From positions 1-8,820 of the forward strand of contig JAKQWJ010000347.1 of assembly GCA_029562045.1 (NCBI GenBank): a stretch of 8,820 bases of DNA. Direction: 5' to 3'. The stretch comes from Spirochaetota bacterium (GTDB taxonomy: Bacteria; Spirochaetota; Spirochaetia; DTKZ01). The notes under the pieces were generated by a model. It searched no databases. It was not told where the DNA came from and was given only the letters and a program-made list of their open reading frames with translations. The position numbers and the translations under genes are program-made. Shown in pieces: positions 1 to 5,569 of this stretch (positions are counted from its first letter, which is position 1; the number at the start of each line of letters is the position of its first letter).

Positions 1-260
1 GTCTCGGAGTTGAGCTCGACGGGGGTCACGTCCACGGTGATTCCGGGGTTCCGCTCCTCGAAGCGCTTGACGATTTTCGTGATCGCCCACTCGCTCTGGG
101 GCCTCTTGGCTTCCTCGGAGTTGTAGTAGGCGCTGCCGGCCCAGAAGGTCAGCTGGACCGGTTTCGCTCCCGGGGTCTCCCGGGACCCTCCGGCGGTCAG
201 GGCTGGGGAGACCAGCGCCCACAGGACCGCCGCCATCAGCACGATTTTCTTCGTTCTCAT
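1..260 (-). CDS. ABC transporter sugar-binding protein, N-terminal part (cut by left edge)
   Basis: This is the first 86 residues of an extracellular solute-binding protein, probably of the family 1 (UgpB-like) carbohydrate group, which captures a sugar outside the membrane and passes it to an ABC permease. The ATG at 260-258 is preceded by AAAGGAGG (274-267) at a 6-nt spacing, which fixes the start. The protein opens with a positively charged MRTKK, a hydrophobic stretch (IVLMAAVLWALV) and a likely signal peptidase site near SPALTA/GG at about residue 23; no lipobox cysteine is present. The mature start has the usual first strand (VQLTFWAG), then a helix (IVKRFEERNPGITVDV) typical of this family. 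It is divergent from the sugar operon at 562-7033, which suggests that it delivers that operon's substrate. The ligand and the permease genes lie outside the window, so specificity is unknown. Confidence 0.85.
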   Translation of the reverse strand, partial: MRTKKIVLMAAVLWALVSPALTAGGSRETPGAKPVQLTFWAGSAYYNSEEAKRPQSEWAITKIVKRFEERNPGITVDVTPVELNSE

Positions 261-266
261 CGAGAA

Positions 267-274
267 CCTCCTTT
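267..274 (-). promoter_or_regulatory. Ribosome binding site of the sugar-binding protein
   Basis: AAAGGAGG on the minus strand, ending 6 nt before the ATG at 260. It is a near-perfect Shine-Dalgarno sequence and decides the start of the sugar-binding protein. Confidence 0.85.
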
Positions 275-288
275 GGATTTTTGCGCCG

Positions 289-306
289 CCGGGATGACCA
301 TCCCGG
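289..306. promoter_or_regulatory. Perfect inverted repeat in leader of the sugar-binding gene
   Basis: CCGGGAT-GACC-ATCCCGG is a perfect 7-bp inverted repeat with a 4-bp centre. It lies downstream of the predicted minus-strand promoter and about 15 nt upstream of that gene's Shine-Dalgarno. It could be a repressor operator in DNA or a leader hairpin in RNA; sequence alone does not decide. Confidence 0.45.
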
Positions 307-322
307 TCCTGCGTATCCGTCA

Positions 323-338
323 CGGAAGGTTTCTTCCG
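323..338. repeat. Small inverted repeat in the divergent leader
   Basis: CGGAAG-GTTT-CTTCCG is a perfect 6-bp stem with a 4-nt loop, inside the predicted untranslated leader of the sugar-binding gene. It may be a second hairpin in that leader or an operator half-site pair. No family of regulators is recognised from it. Confidence 0.35.
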
Positions 339-391
339 ATTTCCCCAAAGCTGTGTTCCAGGATCCCCTTCCGGATTGTCGTGTCGGAAAA

Positions 392-420
392 AGTGTAACT
401 GTGAAAGATGCCGGTGTCAA
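392..420 (-). promoter_or_regulatory. Predicted sigma70 promoter for the sugar-binding (ABC importer) gene
   Basis: Read on the minus strand, a perfect -35 TTGACA (420-415) is followed by a 17-bp spacer and a -10 TACACT (397-392, four of six consensus bases). Transcription would start near 385, giving a leader of about 125 nt before the ATG at 260. The leader contains the two inverted repeats at 323-338 and 289-306. Confidence 0.55.
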
Positions 421-438
421 GCAAAATATTGACGGAAA

Positions 439-445
439 CGATCAT
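439..445 (-). repeat. Inverted copy of the ATGATCG word between divergent promoters
   Basis: CGATCAT at 439-445 is the reverse complement of ATGATCG, which occurs twice more at 490-496 and 511-517 around the operon promoter. It sits between the two divergent -35 boxes, where a regulator could act on both promoters. A 7-bp word can recur by chance, so this is a weak call on its own. Confidence 0.3.
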
Positions 446-481
446 AGAATCGAACCGACCGGGAAAATATGCGGAATTCTG

Positions 482-510
482 TTGACAAAATGATCGAAGC
501 GTGCAATAAA
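482..510 (+). promoter_or_regulatory. Predicted sigma70 promoter of the six-gene sugar operon
   Basis: A perfect -35 TTGACA (482-487) is followed by a 17-bp spacer and a -10-like AATAAA (505-510, four of six consensus bases); TAAAAT at 507-512 is an alternative with a 19-bp spacer. Transcription would begin near 517, giving a short leader of about 45 nt to the ATG at 562. The local AT-rich stretch stands out in an otherwise GC-rich window. No comparable site is seen in the short gaps between the six genes, which supports one transcript. Confidence 0.65.
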
Positions 511-517
511 ATGATCG
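487..517 (+). promoter_or_regulatory. Tandem AAAATGATCG repeats over the promoter: candidate operator
   Basis: AAAATGATCG occurs at 487-496 and again at 508-517. The starts are exactly 21 bp apart, about two helical turns, so both copies face the same side of the DNA. The first begins at the last base of the -35 box and fills the spacer; the second covers the end of the -10 and the predicted start site. Both are followed by AGCG within two bases. This placement suits a repressor or an activator array, but no regulator gene is present in the window. Confidence 0.4.
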
Positions 518-530
518 TCAGCGGAAAAGA

Positions 531-544
531 CGCCGGATCCGGCG
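531..544. promoter_or_regulatory. Perfect 14-bp palindrome in the operon leader
   Basis: CGCCGGATCCGGCG is a perfect palindrome between the predicted transcription start (about 517) and the Shine-Dalgarno at 552. In RNA it can fold as a 5-bp stem with a GATC loop just upstream of the ribosome site; in DNA it could be an operator. The divergent gene's leader also has a palindrome in the same relative place (289-306). Confidence 0.4.
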
Positions 545-561
545 CGCACGAAGGAGGGACG

Positions 562-1962
562 ATGGACACGAAGGAAAGGCCCCGACTGGGACTTCTCGGC
601 CTCATGACCGACGGTTACGAACCGATCTTCCCCGGGATTACGGCGAGGCAGGAGGCCTACGCCCGGGAGATCGTCGCTCTGTGCGCGGATGCGGTGGAGC
701 TTCGCTTCCCCGGCGCCGCGAAAAACAGACGGGAGATCGAGGAGACCGTGGCGGCTTTCAACTCCCAGGGTCTGGACGGGATCCTCATCGTGCTCCTGGC
801 CTACTCCCAGGGGGCCTGGCTCCTCCGGGCCCTCCAGGACAACCGGCTCCCCATCGCCCTGGCCATCGTCCAGCCCGACCAGGCGGTGGGGCGGGAATGG
901 AAGGAACTGGATCTAACCGTCAACCAGGGCATCCACGGGGCCCAGGACAACGCCAACATGATCGTCCGCATGGGGTTCCCCTGCCAGTTCTTCGCCGGGA
1001 ACAGGCTGGAACCGCGCTTCCGCTCCTTCATAGAGGATTTCGGCAGGGCCGCGGCGGTGCGCTCCAGGCTGCGGAAACTCCGGGTGGCGATTTTCGGCCG
1101 CATGGGAGGCATGGGGGACATCCTCACCGACGATATGGCCTTCTTCGCCCGGGTGGGGCCGGAGTTCGTCCATCAGGACCTGGGATCGGTGGCCACCGCC
1201 ATGGCGGGAATCACGGACCAGGAGATTGCCGCCTCCATGGAGCGGGACCGGAAGGTGTTCGACGTGGACCCGAAACTTTCCCGGGAAAGTCATGCCGAAG
1301 CCACCCGCATTTACCTGGGTTTCAGACGGCATCTGGAGGCCGGCGGTTTCCGGGCCTTCACCGCCCATTTCGACAACTTCGGGGAGGACGGCCGCTTCCG
1401 GCAGCTGCCCCTCATGGGGGCCTCCCACCTGATGGCGGAGGGCTACGGCTACGCCGCCGAGGGGGACGCGGTCTGCGCCTCCCTGGTTTACGCGGCCCAT
1501 CACATCGGCGACGGGGGCGGCAACTTCACCGAGATGTACACCATGGACTTCGCCACGGGCTCCATCATCTTCTGCCACGCCGGAGAAGGCAACTGGAGCA
1601 CCTGCGGCCCCGGATCCAGGCCCCGGCTCATCGACCGCTTCCTGGGCGAGGGCGGGCTGGAGAACCCGCCGACACCCATCTTCCTGCCCCGCCCGGGGGA
1701 GGCCACCCTGGTGTCCCTCACCGCCATACCCGGGGGGAATTTCCGTCTGGTGGCCGCCCGGGGAGACATCCTCCCCCGGGCGGACATGGTCAACAACGAG
1801 ATGCCCTACTTTTTCTGGAAGCCCCGTTCGGGGGTGGAGGCCTGCGTCGAGGCCTGGGTGGCCGCGGCGGGGACCCACCACGAGGTCATCTGCCTGGGGG
1901 ATCTCACCACCCGGTGGAAGATGCTCTGCTCCATGCTGGGGATCGAGTACGTCCAGGTATAG
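562..1962 (+). CDS. L-arabinose/L-fucose isomerase-family sugar isomerase
   Basis: A 466-residue cytosolic ketol isomerase of the AraA type, predicted to convert an aldose to its ketose with a divalent metal (usually Mn2+). The start ATG is chosen because AGGAGGG (552-558) lies 4 nt before it; an in-frame ATG at 469 would fall upstream of the promoter. The match to AraA is clear in the C-terminal half: QLP...GYGYAAEGD with E300, FTEMYT with E324, FCHAGE with H339, and AGTHHEV with H439/H440, corresponding to the four metal ligands of E. coli AraA (E306, E333, H350, H450, from memory). The N-terminal half has the NQGIHG element that parallels AraA's NQSAHG. It is shorter than E. coli AraA (500 residues), and the segments between motifs diverge, so L-arabinose should not be assumed as substrate. 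First gene of the operon; the next gene starts 6 bp after its stop. Confidence 0.88.
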   Translation: MDTKERPRLGLLGLMTDGYEPIFPGITARQEAYAREIVALCADAVELRFPGAAKNRREIEETVAAFNSQGLDGILIVLLAYSQGAWLLRALQDNRLPIALAIVQPDQAVGREWKELDLTVNQGIHGAQDNANMIVRMGFPCQFFAGNRLEPRFRSFIEDFGRAAAVRSRLRKLRVAIFGRMGGMGDILTDDMAFFARVGPEFVHQDLGSVATAMAGITDQEIAASMERDRKVFDVDPKLSRESHAEATRIYLGFRRHLEAGGFRAFTAHFDNFGEDGRFRQLPLMGASHLMAEGYGYAAEGDAVCASLVYAAHHIGDGGGNFTEMYTMDFATGSIIFCHAGEGNWSTCGPGSRPRLIDRFLGEGGLENPPTPIFLPRPGEATLVSLTAIPGGNFRLVAARGDILPRADMVNNEMPYFFWKPRSGVEACVEAWVAAAGTHHEVICLGDLTTRWKMLCSMLGIEYVQV

Positions 1963-1968
1963 GCGACG

Positions 1969-2676
1969 ATGAAAGGCTTCGTGATCCGCCCGCCGTTTTT
2001 CGAACTGGGGCCCAAGGCCTTCCTGTACGGGAAGGCCGCTCTGGAGCTGGCCCTGGCGGCGGACCGCCTGGCGGAGCGCTACGATGTGGACATCATCTAC
2101 ACGCCCCAGTCGGTGGACTTACGAATGATCGCCGCGGCGGTGAAGCGGGTCCTGGTCTTCGCCCAGCACATGGATCCCCTGGAACCCGGGAAGGGTGTGG
2201 GGTCGGTATTGCCTGAGGCGGTGAAGGAGGCGGGGGCGGCGGGGGTCCTGCTGAACCACGCGGAGAGGCGTCTGAGCCTCTCCGATCTGGCCCGGACGGT
2301 GGAGCGGGCCCGGGAGGTGGGGCTGGCGACCCTGGTCTGCGCCGACGACGCGGCCCAGGCCCTGGCGGCGGCTCAGCTGGGGCCGGACATCATTCTCGCC
2401 GAGCCTCCGGGTCTCATCGGCGCCGCGGGCGGGGGCGTGGAGGCCCGGGATTATGTCCGCAGGATAAACGAATCCATACGGGCCGTGGATCCGGGGATCC
2501 GGATCCTCCACGGGGCGGGGATAGCGGGGCCGGAGGATGTGCGGGCCATGATCGCCCTGGGGGCCGAGGCCACGGGCTGCACCAGCGCCGTGGTCAGGGC
2601 CCCGGATCCGGCGAAGATGCTGGAGATGATGATCCAGGCCCTCCGGGAGGCCTGGGATGCGCGACAGAGGAGGTAG
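1969..2676 (+). CDS. Triosephosphate isomerase-family protein (divergent, archaeal-like short form)
   Basis: A 235-residue TIM-barrel protein most like the short archaeal-type triosephosphate isomerases. Visible landmarks are FAQHMDP...G.GVGSVLPEAVKEAG, the catalytic-His segment LLNHAERR (H97), the catalytic-Glu segment LAEPPGLIG (E145), and the phosphate-binding HGAGIAGPEDV. K16 would be the catalytic lysine, but the usual N-x-K is G14-P15-K16, so the asparagine is missing. The residue after EPP, often Glu in archaeal enzymes, is Gly148, and the loop that closes over the phosphate (GAAGGG) also differs. It probably interconverts DHAP and glyceraldehyde 3-phosphate, or a related ketose phosphate, made by the downstream aldolase. 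Only a weak AGG precedes the ATG, so translation is likely coupled to the isomerase gene 6 bp upstream. A housekeeping TPI is not excluded, but operon position and the active-site changes suggest a pathway-specific paralogue. Confidence 0.83.
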   Translation: MKGFVIRPPFFELGPKAFLYGKAALELALAADRLAERYDVDIIYTPQSVDLRMIAAAVKRVLVFAQHMDPLEPGKGVGSVLPEAVKEAGAAGVLLNHAERRLSLSDLARTVERAREVGLATLVCADDAAQALAAAQLGPDIILAEPPGLIGAAGGGVEARDYVRRINESIRAVDPGIRILHGAGIAGPEDVRAMIALGAEATGCTSAVVRAPDPAKMLEMMIQALREAWDARQRR

Positions 2677-2678
2677 GC

Positions 2679-3173
2679 ATGTCCAGTTATCACGAGTCCT
2701 TCCGGATCCGGTCCGACCGGAGGCCCACCTTTCACGACATCAGCGACCAGGTGCGGGGCATCGCGGAAAGGTCGGGGACCCGGGACGGGATCGTCCTGGT
2801 CTACTCCCAGCACACCACCTGCAGCGTGCTGATCCAGGAGCAGAGCGACGATGTGGACTACTGGGGCGAGCAGTTCATCCACCAGGACCTGGTGGGCGTT
2901 CTGGAGAAGATCATACCCACCTGCCGGACCCAGGGCCAGTACCTGCACCCCGGGCCCCTGCATATCGAGATCGCCATGCGGGAAAGGAAGGAGGAAGCCT
3001 TCTGGTCCCTGAACACCGACGCCCATCTGCGCTCCGTGCTGCTGGGCAGGTCGGTGACGGTCCCCCTGGTGGGGGGGAGACTTCTCCTGGGGGAGTTCGG
3101 ACGGATCTATTTTGCCGACTTCGATCAGACCCGGGCCCGGGAGCGCCAGGTCCAGGTTCAGGTCCTGGGATAA
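2679..3173 (+). CDS. yjbQ: YjbQ/UPF0047 family protein
   Basis: A 164-residue protein of the UPF0047 family (Pfam YjbQ), small beta-rich trimeric proteins often annotated as secondary thiamine-phosphate synthase because E. coli YjbQ has a weak such activity; the real function is not established. The family marks are all present: YSQHTTCSVLIQE with H45-T46-T47, N112-T113-D114-A115-H116-L117 followed by LLGRSVTVPLVGG, then LGEFGRIYFADFD and a C-terminal R-x-R-x-VQVQV strand. From HTT to AHL there are 70 residues, roughly 25 more than I recall for the 138-residue E. coli protein, so a loop is enlarged. AGGAGG (2668-2673) lies 5 nt before the ATG and overlaps the end of the preceding gene. Its place inside a sugar operon points to an action on a sugar or sugar phosphate rather than thiamine, which is inference. 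Confidence 0.88.
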   Translation: MSSYHESFRIRSDRRPTFHDISDQVRGIAERSGTRDGIVLVYSQHTTCSVLIQEQSDDVDYWGEQFIHQDLVGVLEKIIPTCRTQGQYLHPGPLHIEIAMRERKEEAFWSLNTDAHLRSVLLGRSVTVPLVGGRLLLGEFGRIYFADFDQTRARERQVQVQVLG

Positions 3174-3189
3174 AAGGAGGAGGGATGGT

Positions 3190-4029
3190 ATGGCAGGGAA
3201 GGAAATTCGGCTGGGAAAACTCTTTTCCGCGGGGGCGCCGGTCATCGTCGCGGCGGACCACGGGAGCTACATGGGGCCTTTCCCGGGGATCGAGGATCTG
3301 CCCCGGGAGATCGAGGCTTTCAGGAGGGCCGATGCCTTTCTGCTGATGCCGGGGATGGCCAAACGCTGCAGCGCCTTCTTCGCCCGGAGAGACGCCCCGC
3401 TCCTGATCGTCCGGGTCAACTGGGCGGCCCACTACTGCAAACCCCACATGAAGGAGTTCTCCCCCGTGGCCAGGGACAGCTACTACGACAGGGGCTTCAA
3501 CGAGAAGCTCTGCGATGTCCGGTACGCCGCATCCCTGGGGGCGGACATGGTCATCGCGTCCCTCCTGCTGGGCACCGACGAGGAGGCCAACACCCGGACC
3601 ATCTCCCAGTTCGGCGATTTCGTCGCCCAGGCCGACGCCCTGGGGATGCCCCTGATCGGGGAGTTCATCCCCTACGGCGGAATCGACCGCTACAGGGGCG
3701 ATGTGGGGGACCTGGCTCTGGGGACCCGGGCCTGCGCGGAGTTCGGCGCGGACCTGATCAAGACGGTGTTCGTCGACGGTTTCCAGAAGATCGCCCGGAC
3801 TTCCATAATCCCCACCCTGGCCCTGGGGGGAGGAGCCTTCGAACGGCCCGCCCAGGCCTTCGCCCAGGCCCGGACGGCCCTGAAGGCCGGCGCCGCCGGG
3901 GTGGTCTACGGGCGCAACGTCATCTGCGCCAAAAACCCCCGGACCTTTCTGGATTCCCTGCTGGAGGTGGTGAAGAACGGCGTCGACCCCGAAGCGGCGG
4001 AGAAGGCCTATCTCGCCACGGTCACCTGA
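3190..4029 (+). CDS. DhnA-type class I aldolase (FbaB/LsrF family)
   Basis: A 279-residue TIM-barrel aldolase of the DhnA group, which includes archaeal-type class I fructose-1,6-bisphosphate aldolase and LsrF. The Schiff-base lysine is K191 in GADLIKTVF, and the N-terminal AADHG (D23, H24) matches the family's conserved DHG. The C-terminal phosphate-binding region is seen as LALGGGAF followed by AGAAGVVYGRNV. Y162 in EFIPYGG is near where the proton-donor tyrosine of archaeal enzymes lies, but I cannot align it with certainty. The start is the ATG at 3190, 9 nt after AGGAGG (3175-3180); another ATG at 3185 is out of frame. In the operon it should cleave a ketose phosphate from the FGGY kinase into a triose phosphate plus an aldehyde, although LsrF shows that family members can do thiolase-like chemistry. 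The exact substrate is unknown. Confidence 0.88.
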   Translation: MAGKEIRLGKLFSAGAPVIVAADHGSYMGPFPGIEDLPREIEAFRRADAFLLMPGMAKRCSAFFARRDAPLLIVRVNWAAHYCKPHMKEFSPVARDSYYDRGFNEKLCDVRYAASLGADMVIASLLLGTDEEANTRTISQFGDFVAQADALGMPLIGEFIPYGGIDRYRGDVGDLALGTRACAEFGADLIKTVFVDGFQKIARTSIIPTLALGGGAFERPAQAFAQARTALKAGAAGVVYGRNVICAKNPRTFLDSLLEVVKNGVDPEAAEKAYLATVT

Positions 4030-4042
4030 GAGGGAGGTTTTG

Positions 4043-5548
4043 ATGATCCTGACTTTCGACATCGGGACCACGGCGGTGAAGGCCGCCCTTTTCGGCGAGG
4101 ACATGAGGCTTCTGGCGGGGGAGTCGGTGGAGTACCAGCTCCTGGCTCCGGGAAATGCCTGGGTGGAGCTGGAGCCCCGGGTCTACTGGGAGGGCATGGG
4201 GGAATGCATGGGGCGCCTCCTGACGCGGCGGCCCGAGGCGGCGGACCGGGTCCGGGCCATCGGAGTCACCACCCAGGGGGAGACCCTCATTCCTGTGGAT
4301 GCCGCGGGCAGGCCCCTGCGCAACGCCATCGTCTGGCTGGACGGCCGGGCCGACCGGGAAGCCGAAACCATCCGCTCCCGCTGGGACGCCGGGGATTTCT
4401 ACGCCGGGACGGGCATTCCGGACTGCAACGGTCTCTGCCCGGTCTCCAAGCTACTGTGGATCCGGAAAAACGAGCCAGAGGTCCACCGGGAGACCCGCAA
4501 GTACCTTCTTCTCGAGGACTACATCCTCTGGAGGCTGACGGGGCGCTTCGTCACCGAGAAGTCCCTCCTGTCCACCACCGGGTACTTCGACATCGCCCGG
4601 GACCGGTACTGGGACGAAATGCTGGAGTCCATCGGCCTGGACCCGGCCCTTCTGCCCGAGGCCCTGGAATGCGGGGACCCGGTGGGCCCCCTCCTCCCCG
4701 AGGCGGCCCGGGATCTGGGGCTCCGGCGGGGCATCACCGTGGCCGCCGGCGCCATGGACCAGGCCGCCGGGGCCGTCGGCGCGGGAAACATCGCCCCCGG
4801 CCTGGTCTCCGAGACCACCGGCACCGCCCTGGCGGTGGCCCTGACCTGCGAACGGCCGGACTTCCGTCACCCGTCCCGGCTGACCCTGTACCGTCACGCC
4901 GTTCCGGGCAAGTATCTGTACATCCCCATCTGCATGACCGCGGGGATGGCCCTGAAGTGGTTCAAGGACGAGTTCTGCCCGGACCTGGCCTCCGACGCGG
5001 CGGAGCGCGGCGTTTCGCCCTATGACCTCATCGGGGACCTGGTGGAATCCACCGATCCCGGGGCCAACGGCCTGGTGTTTCTCCCCAACCTGGCGGGGAC
5101 CACCCAGCCGGACGACAACCCCGCGGCCCGAGGGGTGTTTCTCGGGATCGGCCTGGACACGGGGCGGGCCCATTTCGCCCGGGCCATCTTCGAGGGGGTG
5201 GCCTTCCTGCTGCGGGAAAACCTGGAGCTGGTGGAGTCCGCTTCCGGAACGACGGCGGAGGAAATCCGCGCCCTGGGCGGGGGGGCCAAGAGCCCGGTCT
5301 GGTCCCGGATCAAGGCGGACGTCACCGGCCGGCGCATCGTCACCATGGCGGAACCGGAATGCGCCTCCCTGGGGGCGGCCATCCTGGCCGCCTCCGCCCT
5401 GGGCATCTATCCCTCCATTGAAGCCGCCGCCCTGGCATCCAACAGGGAGGAGGCCGGCTTCGAGCCCGATTTCGGCAGGAAGCCCCTCTATGACGGGGCC
5501 TACCGGAGATATAAGGAATCATACCAGCGCACCCGGGACCTGTTTTAG
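4043..5548 (+). CDS. FGGY-family carbohydrate kinase (xylulokinase-like)
   Basis: A 501-residue ATP-dependent sugar kinase of the FGGY family (xylulokinase, ribulokinase, fuculokinase, glycerol kinase). The first phosphate-binding loop is FDIGTTAVKA at residues 5-14. TTQGETLIPVD and the following IVWLDGRAD lie in the sugar-binding N-domain. The catalytic base is D239 in GAMDQAAGAVGAG. The second nucleotide loop is seen as SETTGTALA, and the adenosine motif as ALGGGAKSPVWSRIKADVTG. Length is normal. The ATG at 4043 follows AGGGAGG (4031-4037) by 5 nt and is preferred over an adjacent in-frame TTG at 4040. Thirteen base pairs separate it from the aldolase. It most likely phosphorylates the ketose made by the AraA-family isomerase; if it acts at O1, the aldolase step would give DHAP directly, as in fucose and rhamnose degradation. 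Substrate and position of phosphorylation are inference. Confidence 0.9.
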   Translation: MILTFDIGTTAVKAALFGEDMRLLAGESVEYQLLAPGNAWVELEPRVYWEGMGECMGRLLTRRPEAADRVRAIGVTTQGETLIPVDAAGRPLRNAIVWLDGRADREAETIRSRWDAGDFYAGTGIPDCNGLCPVSKLLWIRKNEPEVHRETRKYLLLEDYILWRLTGRFVTEKSLLSTTGYFDIARDRYWDEMLESIGLDPALLPEALECGDPVGPLLPEAARDLGLRRGITVAAGAMDQAAGAVGAGNIAPGLVSETTGTALAVALTCERPDFRHPSRLTLYRHAVPGKYLYIPICMTAGMALKWFKDEFCPDLASDAAERGVSPYDLIGDLVESTDPGANGLVFLPNLAGTTQPDDNPAARGVFLGIGLDTGRAHFARAIFEGVAFLLRENLELVESASGTTAEEIRALGGGAKSPVWSRIKADVTGRRIVTMAEPECASLGAAILAASALGIYPSIEAAALASNREEAGFEPDFGRKPLYDGAYRRYKESYQRTRDLF

Positions 5549-5569
5549 GTCTTTTCCGAGAGGACTGAA

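Noticed and set aside
281..493. A 70-codon plus-strand open frame in the divergent control region
   Set aside because: No ribosome site, no family resemblance, and it runs through both predicted promoters.
469..561. Upstream in-frame ATG extending the sugar isomerase by 31 residues
   Set aside because: It would begin upstream of the best -35/-10 pair and lacks a ribosome site, while the ATG at 562 has AGGAGGG 4 nt before it and starts right at the first conserved strand.
681..2216. A 511-codon plus-strand open frame overlapping the sugar isomerase and TIM genes
   Set aside because: It is almost only Gly, Arg, Pro and His, has no ribosome site, and overlaps two genes with clear family motifs; it is a shadow frame caused by high GC.
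3112..3189. Upstream in-frame ATG extending the aldolase by 26 residues
   Set aside because: It lies within the YjbQ gene without a ribosome site; the ATG at 3190 follows AGGAGG and matches the family's usual N-terminus.
2911..4104. A 397-codon minus-strand open frame opposite the YjbQ and aldolase genes
   Set aside because: No recognisable domain, low-complexity Gly/Pro/Arg composition, and antisense to well-supported genes. The same applies to the minus-strand frames at 913-1881, 4451-5173 and 5519-6433.
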